Part shown: positions 52,648-60,145 of the stretch, piece by piece
Layout of the letters: each line of letters opens with the position of its first letter
How positions within the stretch are numbered: position 1 is the stretch's first letter
Assembly (NCBI RefSeq): GCF_031760065.1
Contig: NZ_CP134500.1
Coordinates: forward strand, 2,604,001 to 2,668,000
Length of the DNA: 64,000 bases
Reading direction: 5' to 3'
DNA from: Streptomyces durocortorensis
Lineage (GTDB): Bacteria > Actinomycetota > Actinomycetes > Streptomycetales > Streptomycetaceae
Notes under the pieces: generated by a model
Told to the model about the DNA's origin: nothing
The model's database searches: none
The model's input: only the letters and a program-made list of their open reading frames with translations
Made by a program: the position numbers and the translations under genes

Positions 52648-53347
52648 CCGTGGAGCGCTGTCCTCGCCGGGTCAGCCAGAGCACTCCGGCCGCCCCGGTC
52701 AGCAGCACGGTGCCGCCGAGCGTGCCGAGCGCCGCCGCCGAGTCGAGGGGGCCGGTGCGGGGCAGTTCGCCGCCGCCCGAGGACCCGCCGGTCGCGCCGC
52801 CGCCGGTGGAACCCCCGGTGGAGCCGCCCGATGAGCCGCCCGCGCCCTGGACGTCGAGTTCGAGGGAGGGGCCGGGACTGTTCTTGGGCGTACAGGTGGT
52901 GGTCGTACCGAGGGCCTTGATGGTGAGCACCCCGGCGGTGAAGGTGACCTTGCCGCTCTTCTTCGGGGTGTACGTCCCCGACAAGTCACTGATCTTGATA
53001 GGGGTGTCGGGCGGGATCGCCTCGGCGTTCGCCGGTCCGGAGACCTGGACCCTGCCCGTCTCCGCACCGCCCAGTTCGATCACGGCGCTCGGGTTCATGG
53101 CCCCCTTGCCCAGTTCGACCGGGCTGGAGGAGACGCCCTTCTGGAAGGACATGGTGAGCTTGTAGCCGTTGCCGCTCCTGACGCCCTTGATATCGATGGG
53201 CGAGACCGCCCCCTTGGGCCCGATGGGCGTCACACACTGGTAGTTGACGTCCACGACCTCGGCGTGTGCGGCGGGCGCGCCCAGCACCACCATCGAGCCT
53301 GCCAGCGCAGTCGCCAGCGCGAGAGTTGTCCGTCTCCGGTTCGACAC
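52643..53347 (-). CDS. Surface protein with LPXTG sorting signal
   Basis: A 234-aa exported protein, first gene of the operon. It has a signal peptide (TTLALATALAGSMVVLGAPAAHA), one beta domain (VDVNYQCVTPIGPKGAVSPIDIKG ... GTTTTCTPKNSPGPSLELDV, about 28-165), a short Gly/Ser/Thr linker, and LPRTG at 195-199 followed by a hydrophobic helix and TRRGQR, a complete cell-wall sorting signal. The domain matches the second domain of the gene at 48989-50404 (VSYACKTPIG ... GTTTTCTPPDD). The GTG at 53347 gives the signal peptide directly. Role unknown; likely displayed on the cell wall by a sortase encoded elsewhere. Confidence 0.82.
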   Translation of the reverse strand: MSNRRRTTLALATALAGSMVVLGAPAAHAEVVDVNYQCVTPIGPKGAVSPIDIKGVRSGNGYKLTMSFQKGVSSSPVELGKGAMNPSAVIELGGAETGRVQVSGPANAEAIPPDTPIKISDLSGTYTPKKSGKVTFTAGVLTIKALGTTTTCTPKNSPGPSLELDVQGAGGSSGGSTGGSTGGGATGGSSGGGELPRTGPLDSAAALGTLGGTVLLTGAAGVLWLTRRGQRSTG

Positions 53348-53680
53348 CTCGTGTTCCCCTCATGCCGGACGTCGCCGCGCACCACGACCCTTACGGGTGA
53401 ACGTTGCTGACGACACATCAGATTGGGCGCTCAAGGTACGCCCGGGGCCTGATGGAGGGAAGACAAAGAGCGCGCCGATCCGGCGCGCTCCTCTCGGTGC
53501 GGGTGGCGCGGTTCGTCGGTACCGATACGGCTCCGCCCGCCGGCACGGGATTGTGCGGTTCGTCGGTACCGATACGGCTCCGCCCGCCGGCACGGGATTG
53601 TGCGGTTCGTCGGTACGAGCGTGGCTCCGCTCGCCGACGCGGGGTCCTGCGGTTCGTCGGTCCGGGTGTGGCTCGCGGGG
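53348..53680. other. Gap dominated by a 47-nt tandem repeat and a terminator
   Basis: 333 nt between the surface operon and the anti-sigma gene. The left part must hold the promoter of the surface operon; the right half is the 47-nt repeat array (53508-53695), preceded by a terminator-like hairpin. No gene is called. Confidence 0.7.
53468..53490 (-). terminator. Intrinsic terminator downstream of the anti-sigma ATPase gene
   Basis: GAGCGCGCCG (53468-53477) and CGGCGCGCTC (53481-53490) form a 10-bp stem with a 3-nt loop; on the minus strand it is followed by TTTGTCTT. Confidence 0.7.
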
Positions 53681-53695
53681 CTACGCGGGAGCGGC
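53508..53695. repeat. 47-nt tandem repeat, four copies, spanning a stop codon
   Basis: Exact 47-nt periodicity: 53508-53554, 53555-53601, 53602-53648 and 53649-53695, each starting GCGGTTCGTCGGT. The first two copies are identical and divergence increases toward the gene. The fourth copy contains CTA at 53681-53683, the stop of the anti-sigma gene, and its last bases encode the protein's C-terminus. Confidence 0.95.
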
Positions 53696-54172
53696 GAGCT
53701 CCGCCCAGACGGTCTTGCCCGGCTTCTCCGGCGTACGCACGACGCCCCAGTCCAGACAGAGGCGCTGCACGATGAACATGCCGTGCCCTCCGGGACGCCC
53801 GGCGCGGTGAGGCGTTCGGGGAGCGGGCTGCCCTGCCCCCCGGTCGACGACCTCCACCCGCAGCACCTTGGGCGTGCGGCCGATCCGAAGCTCCTCGGGG
53901 CCCTCGGCGTGCAGGCAGGCATTGGTCACGAGCTCGGAGACGACCAGCAGGACATCCTCGGCGGCGGCCCGGCGGTCCGCGCTGGACGCCGGGAGCCAGC
54001 CCCAGTCGCACAGGGCCTGCCGGGCGAAGTCACGGGCCATGGGGACGATGCCGCTGGCCTGCCCGAGGGAGAGCGTGCGCCACTGCCGGTCCGCCGGGAC
54101 GGGCGAGGCTGCGCCCGCTTCGTCCGGCTCGCGGCCGAGGTCGCCCGGCGGATGCTGCCGGGTGGTGCTCAT
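53681..54172 (-). CDS. ATP-binding anti-sigma factor (RsbW-like HATPase)
   Basis: A 163-aa single-domain GHKL ATPase of the serine-kinase anti-sigma type. The N box is EDVLLVVSELVTNACLHA, the G1 box EVVDRGAG and the G2 box GGHGMFIVQRLCLDWG. Such proteins sequester a SigB/F-type sigma factor and phosphorylate a STAS antagonist. The STAS gene (54391) and the sigma gene (55044) are next door, forming a partner-switching module. In S. coelicolor the corresponding anti-sigma is, from memory, PrsI of SigI. The stop lies in a 47-nt tandem repeat. Confidence 0.88.
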   Translation of the reverse strand: MSTTRQHPPGDLGREPDEAGAASPVPADRQWRTLSLGQASGIVPMARDFARQALCDWGWLPASSADRRAAAEDVLLVVSELVTNACLHAEGPEELRIGRTPKVLRVEVVDRGAGQPAPRTPHRAGRPGGHGMFIVQRLCLDWGVVRTPEKPGKTVWAELAAPA

Positions 54173-54390
54173 CAGCGCTTCACCTCACCGATTCGCCATG
54201 TCGCCATGTCGCCATTGAACAGATAATGGTCAGTTACCGAGTGTGCCGGGCCCTCACTGGGCGCCGCCGGGGTGTCTCCTGCCCTGCCGCTTCGCAACAA
54301 CACCCACTTCGGGCACACGATCGCGTGACACGGGCGACATCGGAGGCATCAGGGCCGCCGGGGCGTCGGGCGGGTCACACGCGCGTGGGG

Positions 54391-54759
54391 TCAGGTGTCC
54401 ATGGCGTCGGCGAGCGTGGCGTGGACGGTGAAGACCGCCTCCGCGCCCGTGATCTCGAACACCCTCGCCACAACGGGCAGCATTCCGGCCAGATGAACCC
54501 CTCCTCCGGCCGCCTCCGCCTTGAGACGGGCACCGAGCAGCACGTTCAGCCCGGTGGAATCACAGAACTCCAGTCGCGAACAGTCGACCACCAGGCGTGA
54601 CCGCCCCTGCTCGACCGCACTCTCCAGAGGTTCGCGCAACAGATCGGCGGTGTGGTGGTCAAGCTCACCCACCGGCGTCACGACCTCGCTGCACCCCTCG
54701 GTCCGGACCTCGACCTGAAGCCGACCCCGGTTCGCACTGCCGACCGTCCCGCGGTCCAT
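54391..54759 (-). CDS. STAS-domain anti-sigma factor antagonist
   Basis: A 122-aa SpoIIAA/RsbV-like protein. The phosphorylation loop LEFCDSTGLNVLLGARL contains the conserved Asp-Ser pair; the serine would be phosphorylated by the anti-sigma kinase, and the unphosphorylated form releases the sigma factor. Start ATG 54759. It is transcribed with the anti-sigma gene and divergently from the sigma factor gene, which fits the SigI-ArsI-PrsI arrangement I recall from S. coelicolor. Confidence 0.9.
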   Translation of the reverse strand: MDRGTVGSANRGRLQVEVRTEGCSEVVTPVGELDHHTADLLREPLESAVEQGRSRLVVDCSRLEFCDSTGLNVLLGARLKAEAAGGGVHLAGMLPVVARVFEITGAEAVFTVHATLADAMDT

Positions 54760-54913
54760 GCCTGTCCCTCTTCGCCGTTCGTCACTTGCGCTTCACTGCC
54801 TGCGCGGCCGTATGCGGAGCTGCCGCCGACGTGCGTAAAACAGTACGCGTTCCGCTCGCCCCGCGGTAGTCGGAGACCTCAACAAACCGGACATATGGCA
54901 GCAATTGGCGCTT

Positions 54914-54938
54914 GTAACTGCTGGCAGGAACCGGGTAA
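54914..54938 (+). promoter_or_regulatory. Possible SigB-type promoter upstream of the sigma gene
   Basis: GTAA (54914-54917), 15-nt spacer and GGGTAA (54933-54938) resemble the GTTT-N13-16-GGGTAT consensus for the SigB/F group, suggesting possible autoregulation. The -35 match is incomplete. Confidence 0.3.
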
Positions 54939-55043
54939 GGGTAGAGGGACACCCAAAACACGACCGGCTTTGGAGGCGCCGCTTCACCGCAGGAACACGT
55001 ATGGGCATCGGCAGCCATATGCCGAGAACGATGGAGGAGAAGC

Positions 55044-56006
55044 ATGTCACCCCGGCTCGACGAAGCGCGTACCCACAACGCGCCGTCGGCATGTCCTCAG
55101 GGACCGACCAATTCCGACTCCCCCGCCGCGAGCGCCGTACCCGGCCCGCGTGCCAGCACCACCAGCACCACCTCTGAGCTTTCCGGCGAGGGCTTCGACG
55201 GGCTTGAGGGGCTTCCCGAGATCCCGCCCTACGCCGAAGTAGGGGCCCTGGACGCGCGGGCCCTGTCGAAGACGCTGTTCGAGCGGCTGGAGTCCCTCGA
55301 AGAGGGCACCCACGAGTACAGCTACGTCCGCAACACCCTCGTCGAGCTCAACCTCGCGCTCGTCAAGTTCGCCGCTTCCCGGTTCCGCTCCCGCAGCGAG
55401 CCGATGGAGGACATCGTCCAGGTCGGCACCATCGGCCTGATCAAGGCGATCGACCGGTTCGAGCTGAGCCGCGGTGTGGAGTTCCCCACCTTCGCCATGC
55501 CGACGATCGTCGGCGAGATCAAGCGTTTCTTCCGCGACACCAGCTGGTCCGTACGCGTACCGCGCCGGCTCCAGGAGCTCCGGCTCGACCTGGCGAAGGC
55601 GGGCGACGAGCTGTCGCAGCAGCTGGACCGCGCGCCCACCGTGGCGGAGCTGTCCGAGCGTCTCGGCATCACCCCGGACGAGGTCGTCGAGGGCATGTCC
55701 GCGAGCAACGCCTACACCGCGAGCTCGCTGGACGCCAAGCCCGAGGAGGACGACAACGAGGGCGCGCTCGCGGACCGCATCGGCTACGAGGACCACGGCC
55801 TCGAAGGCATCGAGTACGTCGAGTCGCTGAAGCCGCTCATCGCCGCGCTTCCCTCGCGCGACCGCATGATCCTCTCGCTCCGCTTCGTCAGCAATATGAC
55901 GCAGTCGGAGATCGGCGAGGAGCTGGGCATCTCGCAGATGCACGTGTCCCGGCTGCTCTCCAGGACGCTGGTCAAGCTCCGCAAGGGCCTGACCCTGGAG
56001 GAATGA
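55044..56006 (+). CDS. sigI: RNA polymerase sigma factor of the SigB/F/I group
   Basis: A 320-aa stress/sporulation-type sigma factor. Region 2 (LNLALVKFAASRFRSRSEPMEDIVQVGTIGLIKAIDRFELSRGVEFPTFAMPTIVGEIKRFFRD), region 3 (about 190-235) and region 4 with its helix-turn-helix (MTQSEIGEELGISQMHVSRLLSRTLVKL) are complete, and region 1 is a variable 50-residue Ser/Pro-rich leader. GGAGGAGAA precedes the ATG at 55044. The name sigI is proposed because it sits beside its anti-sigma and antagonist genes and next to hutI, as I recall for SCO3068; other members of the group are possible. A 22-nt duplication spans its stop. Confidence 0.9.
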   Translation: MSPRLDEARTHNAPSACPQGPTNSDSPAASAVPGPRASTTSTTSELSGEGFDGLEGLPEIPPYAEVGALDARALSKTLFERLESLEEGTHEYSYVRNTLVELNLALVKFAASRFRSRSEPMEDIVQVGTIGLIKAIDRFELSRGVEFPTFAMPTIVGEIKRFFRDTSWSVRVPRRLQELRLDLAKAGDELSQQLDRAPTVAELSERLGITPDEVVEGMSASNAYTASSLDAKPEEDDNEGALADRIGYEDHGLEGIEYVESLKPLIAALPSRDRMILSLRFVSNMTQSEIGEELGISQMHVSRLLSRTLVKLRKGLTLEE

Positions 56007-56028
56007 GGGTCTGACCCTGGAGGAATGA
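55985..56028. repeat. 22-nt tandem duplication spanning the sigma factor stop
   Basis: GGGCCTGACCCTGGAGGAAT plus TGA (55985-56006) is followed directly by a copy with one substitution (56007-56028). The coding sequence's last seven codons and stop are thus repeated, in another frame, immediately after the gene. Confidence 0.95.
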
Positions 56029-56070
56029 CCGGCGTGGCCCTTCACGGGGCGCCATGCGCCGTCGAGCAGT

Positions 56071-56113
56071 GCGGAAGGACCCGCCCCGGATCGCCGGGAG
56101 CGGGTCCTTCCGC
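56071..56113 (+). terminator. Terminator hairpin after the sigma factor gene
   Basis: GCGGAAGGACCCGC (56071-56084) pairs perfectly with GCGGGTCCTTCCGC (56100-56113) over a 15-nt loop, 65 nt after the sigma gene. Confidence 0.85.
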
Positions 56114-56135
56114 GTGACCGGGCGATGCGCCTGCG

Positions 56136-56190
56136 CCGGACCGGCTGCTCACCCGGGCCGAGTCCGGACCGGCTGCTGACCGGGCCGAGT
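56136..56190. repeat. 27-28 nt direct repeat between sigma and hutI genes
   Basis: CCGGACCGGCTGCTCACCCG-type unit at 56136-56163 and its copy (CCGGACCGGCTGCTGACCG) at 56164-56190, each ending GGGCCGAGT, between the terminator and the end of hutI. Confidence 0.8.
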
Positions 56191-56244
56191 ACGGTGCCCG
56201 AGGCGCCCGGCTCCGGTACCCGCACCGCCCGTCACAGCGCCCCC

Positions 56245-57417
56245 TCACACCACCCGCTGGCCGCTCCGCCACACCGCGCTGACCAGCGGGACACCCGGCC
56301 GGTAGGCGAGGTGGACGTGGCTCGGGGCGTCGAGGAGGACCAGGTCGGCGCGGGCGCCGGGGGTGATGCGGCCGATGTCGGTGCGGCGCAGGGCCGCGGC
56401 CCCGCCCGCGGTGGCGGACCACAGGGCCTCGTCGGGAGTCATCCCCATGTCACGTACGGCGAGGGCGATGCAGAACGGTACGGACGAGGTGAACGACGAG
56501 CCGGGGTTGCAGTCCGTGGAGAGCGCGACGGTGGCCCCCGCGTCCAGCAGGCGGCGGGCGTCGGGCCAGGTGGCGCGGGTGGAGAACTCCGCGCCGGGGA
56601 GCAGCGTGGCGACCGTGCTGCCCTGTCCGAGCGCGTCGACGTCGGCGTCGGTGAGGTGGGTGCAGTGGTCGGCGGATGCCGCGTCGAGCTCGACGGCCAG
56701 CTGCACGCCGGGGCCGTACGACAGCTGGTTGGCGTGGATACGCGGGTGCAGCCCCCTGGCACGCCCCGCCGTGAGGATGGCGCGGGCCTGGTCGCCGTCG
56801 AACGCGCCCTGCTCGCAGAACACGTCGATCCAGCGGGCGTGCGGGGCGCAGGCCTCCAGCATCGGGCCGGTGACCAGGTCGACGTAGCCCGCGGGGTCGT
56901 CGGCGTAGTCCGGGGAGACGATGTGGGCGCCGAGGTAGGTGACCTCGTCGGTGTGGCGGCTTGCGATGCGCAGGGCGCGGGCCTCGTGCTCGACGGTGAG
57001 GCCGTAGCCGGACTTGGTCTCGAAGGTGGTCGTGCCCTGGCGCAGGGCCTCGGCGAGGTAGCGGGCGACGTTGGCGGAGAGCTCGTCGTCGGAGGCGGCT
57101 CGGGTGGCGGCGACCGTGGTGCGGATGCCGCCCGCACGGTAGGGCTGCCCGGACATCCGGGCGTTGAACTCCTGGGTGCGGTCGCCCGCGAAGACCAGGT
57201 GGGAGTGGGAGTCGACGAAGCCGGGGATCACGGCCCGACCCGCCGCGTCGAGGACGTTGTCAGTGGCGGGTGCTTTGCTTGATTCACCGGTCCAGACGAT
57301 GCGGTCGCCCTCGATGACGACGGCCGCGTCCTGGATCAGGCCCAGGGGGGTCCCGTTGCCGAGGGAGGGGTCATTGGTGACCAGGCTGGCGATGTGGGTG
57401 ACGGCGGTGCTCGTCAT
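56245..57417 (-). CDS. hutI: Imidazolonepropionase
   Basis: A 390-aa amidohydrolase hydrolysing imidazolone-5-propionate to N-formimino-L-glutamate in histidine degradation. Metal and substrate motifs are [65 protein letters not shown] and [16 protein letters not shown] 57417; the ribosome site (GGAGA) can pair with TCTCC directly before the start codon. It is the last gene of the leftward hut operon, 86 nt after hutF. Confidence 0.96.
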   Translation of the reverse strand: MTSTAVTHIASLVTNDPSLGNGTPLGLIQDAAVVIEGDRIVWTGESSKAPATDNVLDAAGRAVIPGFVDSHSHLVFAGDRTQEFNARMSGQPYRAGGIRTTVAATRAASDDELSANVARYLAEALRQGTTTFETKSGYGLTVEHEARALRIASRHTDEVTYLGAHIVSPDYADDPAGYVDLVTGPMLEACAPHARWIDVFCEQGAFDGDQARAILTAGRARGLHPRIHANQLSYGPGVQLAVELDAASADHCTHLTDADVDALGQGSTVATLLPGAEFSTRATWPDARRLLDAGATVALSTDCNPGSSFTSSVPFCIALAVRDMGMTPDEALWSATAGGAAALRRTDIGRITPGARADLVLLDAPSHVHLAYRPGVPLVSAVWRSGQRVV

Positions 57418-57419
57418 CT

Positions 57420-57433
57420 GGAGAGTGTTCTCC
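57420..57433 (-). promoter_or_regulatory. Small hairpin sequestering the hutI ribosome binding site
   Basis: On the mRNA GGAGA-ACAC-TCTCC forms a 5-bp stem 2 nt before the hutI ATG and includes its Shine-Dalgarno sequence. This could lower or couple hutI translation. Confidence 0.45.
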
Positions 57434-57468
57434 TTACGTTACGGGCAGGGCGGGGGCGGTCGTGCCGA

Positions 57469-57516
57469 GCGGCCGGTGGTCGGCCCCGCGCGGCGGCCGG
57501 TGGTCAGTCGTGCCAG
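57469..57516. repeat. 24-nt partial repeat spanning the hutF stop
   Basis: GCGGCCGGTGGTC occurs at 57469 and again at 57493, the second followed by A so that TCA (57504-57506) is the hutF stop on the minus strand. The remaining 11 nt of each unit are only weakly alike. Confidence 0.5.
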
Positions 57517-58871
57517 GCGGTCACGGCTGCTGCGAGTGCTCGGGGCACATCCTCGATCCTCGTGTGCCTGCCGTCCCGGACGATGTGCCGCCCCGCCACG
57601 ACCGTGTGCCGCACATCAGCGGCGGAGGCGGCGAATACGGCGGTCTCCGCTGCCAGCCGGGGCACAGGCCCGGCCGTTCTGACGGAGTCCAGGGCGACGG
57701 TCGTCAGATCGGCGGGGGCGCCCGGTTCCAGGACGCCCGCCTCGGGGCGGCCGAGTGCGGCGTGCCCGTCGGCGGAGGCGGCCCGGAGCAGGGCGGCGGC
57801 CGTCCAGTGACCCCGGATGTGGGTGCGCAGACGCTCGTTGAGCTCCATCGCCCGCGCTTCTTCGAAGAGGTCGATCACGGCGTGGCTGTCGCTGCCCAGC
57901 GACAGCGGCGAGCCCGCCTGCTGGAGGGCGACGGCGGGGCCGATGCCGTCGGCCAGGTCGCGTTCGGTGGTGGGGCACATGCAGGTGCCGGTGGTGGAGG
58001 AGCCGAGCAGAGCGATGTCCTCCTCCGTCAGATGCGTGTTGTGGATGCCCGTGGTGCGCGGGCCGAGGACCCCGTGGTCGGCCAGCAGCCGGGTGGGGGT
58101 GCGGCCGTGGGCGGCCCGGCAGGCGTCGTTCTCCGCGGTCTGCTCGGAGAGATGGACGTGGAGAGGGGCGCCACGCTCCTCGGCCCACTGTGCGACGGTG
58201 GCCAGCTGGTCCGCCGGGACCGCGCGAACGGAGTGGATGGCCGCGCCGATCAGGGTGTGGTCGTCGCCCTTGAGGAGGGAGGCTCGCTCGGCCCACGCCT
58301 CGGCGGTCGTGTCGGAGAAGCGCAGCTGGTGCCGGTTGGGCTGTTCGCCGAATCCGGCAGCGAGATAGGCGGTGTCCAGCAGGGTGATCCGGATGCCCGC
58401 CTCGGCGGCGGCCGCGATCAGCGCCTCGCCCATGGCGTTCGGGTTGGCGTAGGGCGTGCCGCCGGGCGCGTGGTGCAGATAGTGGAATTCGCCGACGGAG
58501 GTGATGCCGGCCAGGGCCATTTCGGCGTACGTGGCACGGGCCAGGTCGAAGTAGGTGTCCGGGGTGAGCCGGGAGGCCGTCCGGTACATGAGCTCGCGCC
58601 AGGTCCAGAAGGTGCCCGAGCCCACCTGGACGGTGGCGCGCAGGGCCCGGTGGAAGGCGTGGGAGTGGGCGTTGGCGAGGCCGGGGAGGGTCAGACCACG
58701 CAGGACGGTCGCGCCGGGCGGCGGTGTCCCGTCCCCGGTCCTGATCCCGGCGATGCGGCCGCCCGCGACGTCCAGGGTGACGCCTGGCTCGACCTGGTTG
58801 CCGAGCCAGGCGTGGTCCATCCAGTACGTCGCGGTGACGGGCGCGCCCCCGGCCCGATTCGTCAGCTGCAC
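57504..58871 (-). CDS. hutF: Formimidoylglutamate deiminase
   Basis: A 455-aa amidohydrolase converting N-formimino-L-glutamate to N-formyl-L-glutamate and ammonia, the branch used by Pseudomonas and Streptomyces. Diagnostic residues are in LPGLANAHSHAFHRALR, TSVGEFHYLHH, PLHVHLSEQTAENDAC, THLTEEDIALL and SLGSDSHAVIDLFEEARAMELNERL. GTG at 58871 is used; the 5' end overlaps the M20 gene by 10 nt. Middle position in the operon fits the pathway order. Confidence 0.95.
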   Translation of the reverse strand: MQLTNRAGGAPVTATYWMDHAWLGNQVEPGVTLDVAGGRIAGIRTGDGTPPPGATVLRGLTLPGLANAHSHAFHRALRATVQVGSGTFWTWRELMYRTASRLTPDTYFDLARATYAEMALAGITSVGEFHYLHHAPGGTPYANPNAMGEALIAAAAEAGIRITLLDTAYLAAGFGEQPNRHQLRFSDTTAEAWAERASLLKGDDHTLIGAAIHSVRAVPADQLATVAQWAEERGAPLHVHLSEQTAENDACRAAHGRTPTRLLADHGVLGPRTTGIHNTHLTEEDIALLGSSTTGTCMCPTTERDLADGIGPAVALQQAGSPLSLGSDSHAVIDLFEEARAMELNERLRTHIRGHWTAAALLRAASADGHAALGRPEAGVLEPGAPADLTTVALDSVRTAGPVPRLAAETAVFAASAADVRHTVVAGRHIVRDGRHTRIEDVPRALAAAVTAWHD

Positions 58872-60145
58872 GCGAGACCTTCCAGTACGTCGGCGAGCGC
58901 CTCCACCCCGGCTGTGCAGTCGTCCTCGGCTGCGTGCTCGGCAGGTGAGTGCGAGATTCCGGTGGGGTTGCGCACGAAGAGCATGGCGGTGGGCACCGAA
59001 GCGGACAAAATACCCGCATCGTGGCCCGCGCCGGTGCCGAGGACGGGCACGGGCCGGCCCGTGTCGCCGGTGCCCTCCAGGATCTTGCCCAGTTCGTCGC
59101 GCAGGGCGTGCTCGAACTCGACCACGGGCGTGAAGGACTCCCGAACGACGTCGAGATCGATCCCGGCCCGCTCGGCGTGCTCCCGGGCGGCGCGCTCGAT
59201 GCCGGTGACGACGGCGTCCAGGGTGGCCTGGTCGGCGGCGCGGGAGTCGAGCCAGCCGCGTACGAGGGAGGGGATGGCGTTGACGCCGTTGGGCTCGACC
59301 GCGATCTTGCCGAAGGTGGCGAGCGCACCGGTCAGTTCGGCCTCACGGCGGGCGGCGAGCACGGTCTCGGCGTACGTGAGCATAGGGTCGCGGCGGTCGG
59401 CGAGGCGGGTGGTGCCCGCGTGGTTCGCCTCGCCCCGGAAGTCGAACCGCCAGCGGCCGTGCGGCCAGATGGCCGAGGCGATGCCGACGGGGTCGCCGGT
59501 GAGGTCGAGGGCCCGGCCCTGCTCGACGTGGAGTTCGACGAACGCGCCGATCCGGGCGAGCCGTTCCGGGTCGGGGCCGATGGCCTCGGGGTCGTATCCG
59601 GCGCTCTCCATGGCGGCGGGCAGGGTGATCCCGTCCGCGTCGCGGAGACGGCGGGCGTTGGCGACGGCGAGCTGCCCGGCGGCGAGCCGGGACCCGACGC
59701 AGGCCAGACCGAAGCGGGCGCCCTCCTCGTCACCGAAGTTGGTGATGGCCAGCGGCCGGGTGAACTCCACTCCCCTGCCGCGGAGTTCATCGAGCGCGGC
59801 AAAGGAGGAGACCACACCGAGCGGTCCGTCGAAAGCCCCGCCGTCCGGGACGGAGTCCAGGTGGGAGCCGGTGACGACGGCGTCCCCGGCCAGGGGGTCG
59901 CCGAGCCAGGCCCACTGGTTGCCGTTGCGGTCGGTCTCGTGGATGAGCCCGCGCGCCTCGGCCTGCGCACGGAACCAGGCCCGGCAGTCGAGGTCCGCCG
60001 CCGACCAGGCGTAACGCCGGTAGCCGCCGCTGTCGGGGTGGCGCCCGACGGGAGCCAGCTCGCGCCACATCGAGAGGAAGGAGTCACCCGCGCTCCACTG
60101 CTGCGACCCCGTATCGGGTGGGGTGGCGGATGCGCCCGCGGGCAT
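58862..60145 (-). CDS. M20 family amidohydrolase (allantoate/N-carbamoyl amino acid hydrolase type)
   Basis: A 427-aa metalloenzyme of the Zn-dependent M20/AAH group. Metal ligands are visible in TGSHLDSVPDGGAFDGPLG, ITNFGDEEGARFG, AFVELHVEQG, GAGHDAG and SHSPAEHAAEDD. By sequence it is an allantoate amidohydrolase or N-carbamoyl-L-amino acid hydrolase, but it lies between hutU and hutF, where an N-formylglutamate hydrolase is needed and no hutG is present. It may therefore serve the last step of histidine degradation; this is inference. Its ATG overlaps the hutU stop by one base (TGATG). Confidence 0.88.
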   Translation of the reverse strand: MPAGASATPPDTGSQQWSAGDSFLSMWRELAPVGRHPDSGGYRRYAWSAADLDCRAWFRAQAEARGLIHETDRNGNQWAWLGDPLAGDAVVTGSHLDSVPDGGAFDGPLGVVSSFAALDELRGRGVEFTRPLAITNFGDEEGARFGLACVGSRLAAGQLAVANARRLRDADGITLPAAMESAGYDPEAIGPDPERLARIGAFVELHVEQGRALDLTGDPVGIASAIWPHGRWRFDFRGEANHAGTTRLADRRDPMLTYAETVLAARREAELTGALATFGKIAVEPNGVNAIPSLVRGWLDSRAADQATLDAVVTGIERAAREHAERAGIDLDVVRESFTPVVEFEHALRDELGKILEGTGDTGRPVPVLGTGAGHDAGILSASVPTAMLFVRNPTGISHSPAEHAAEDDCTAGVEALADVLEGLACS

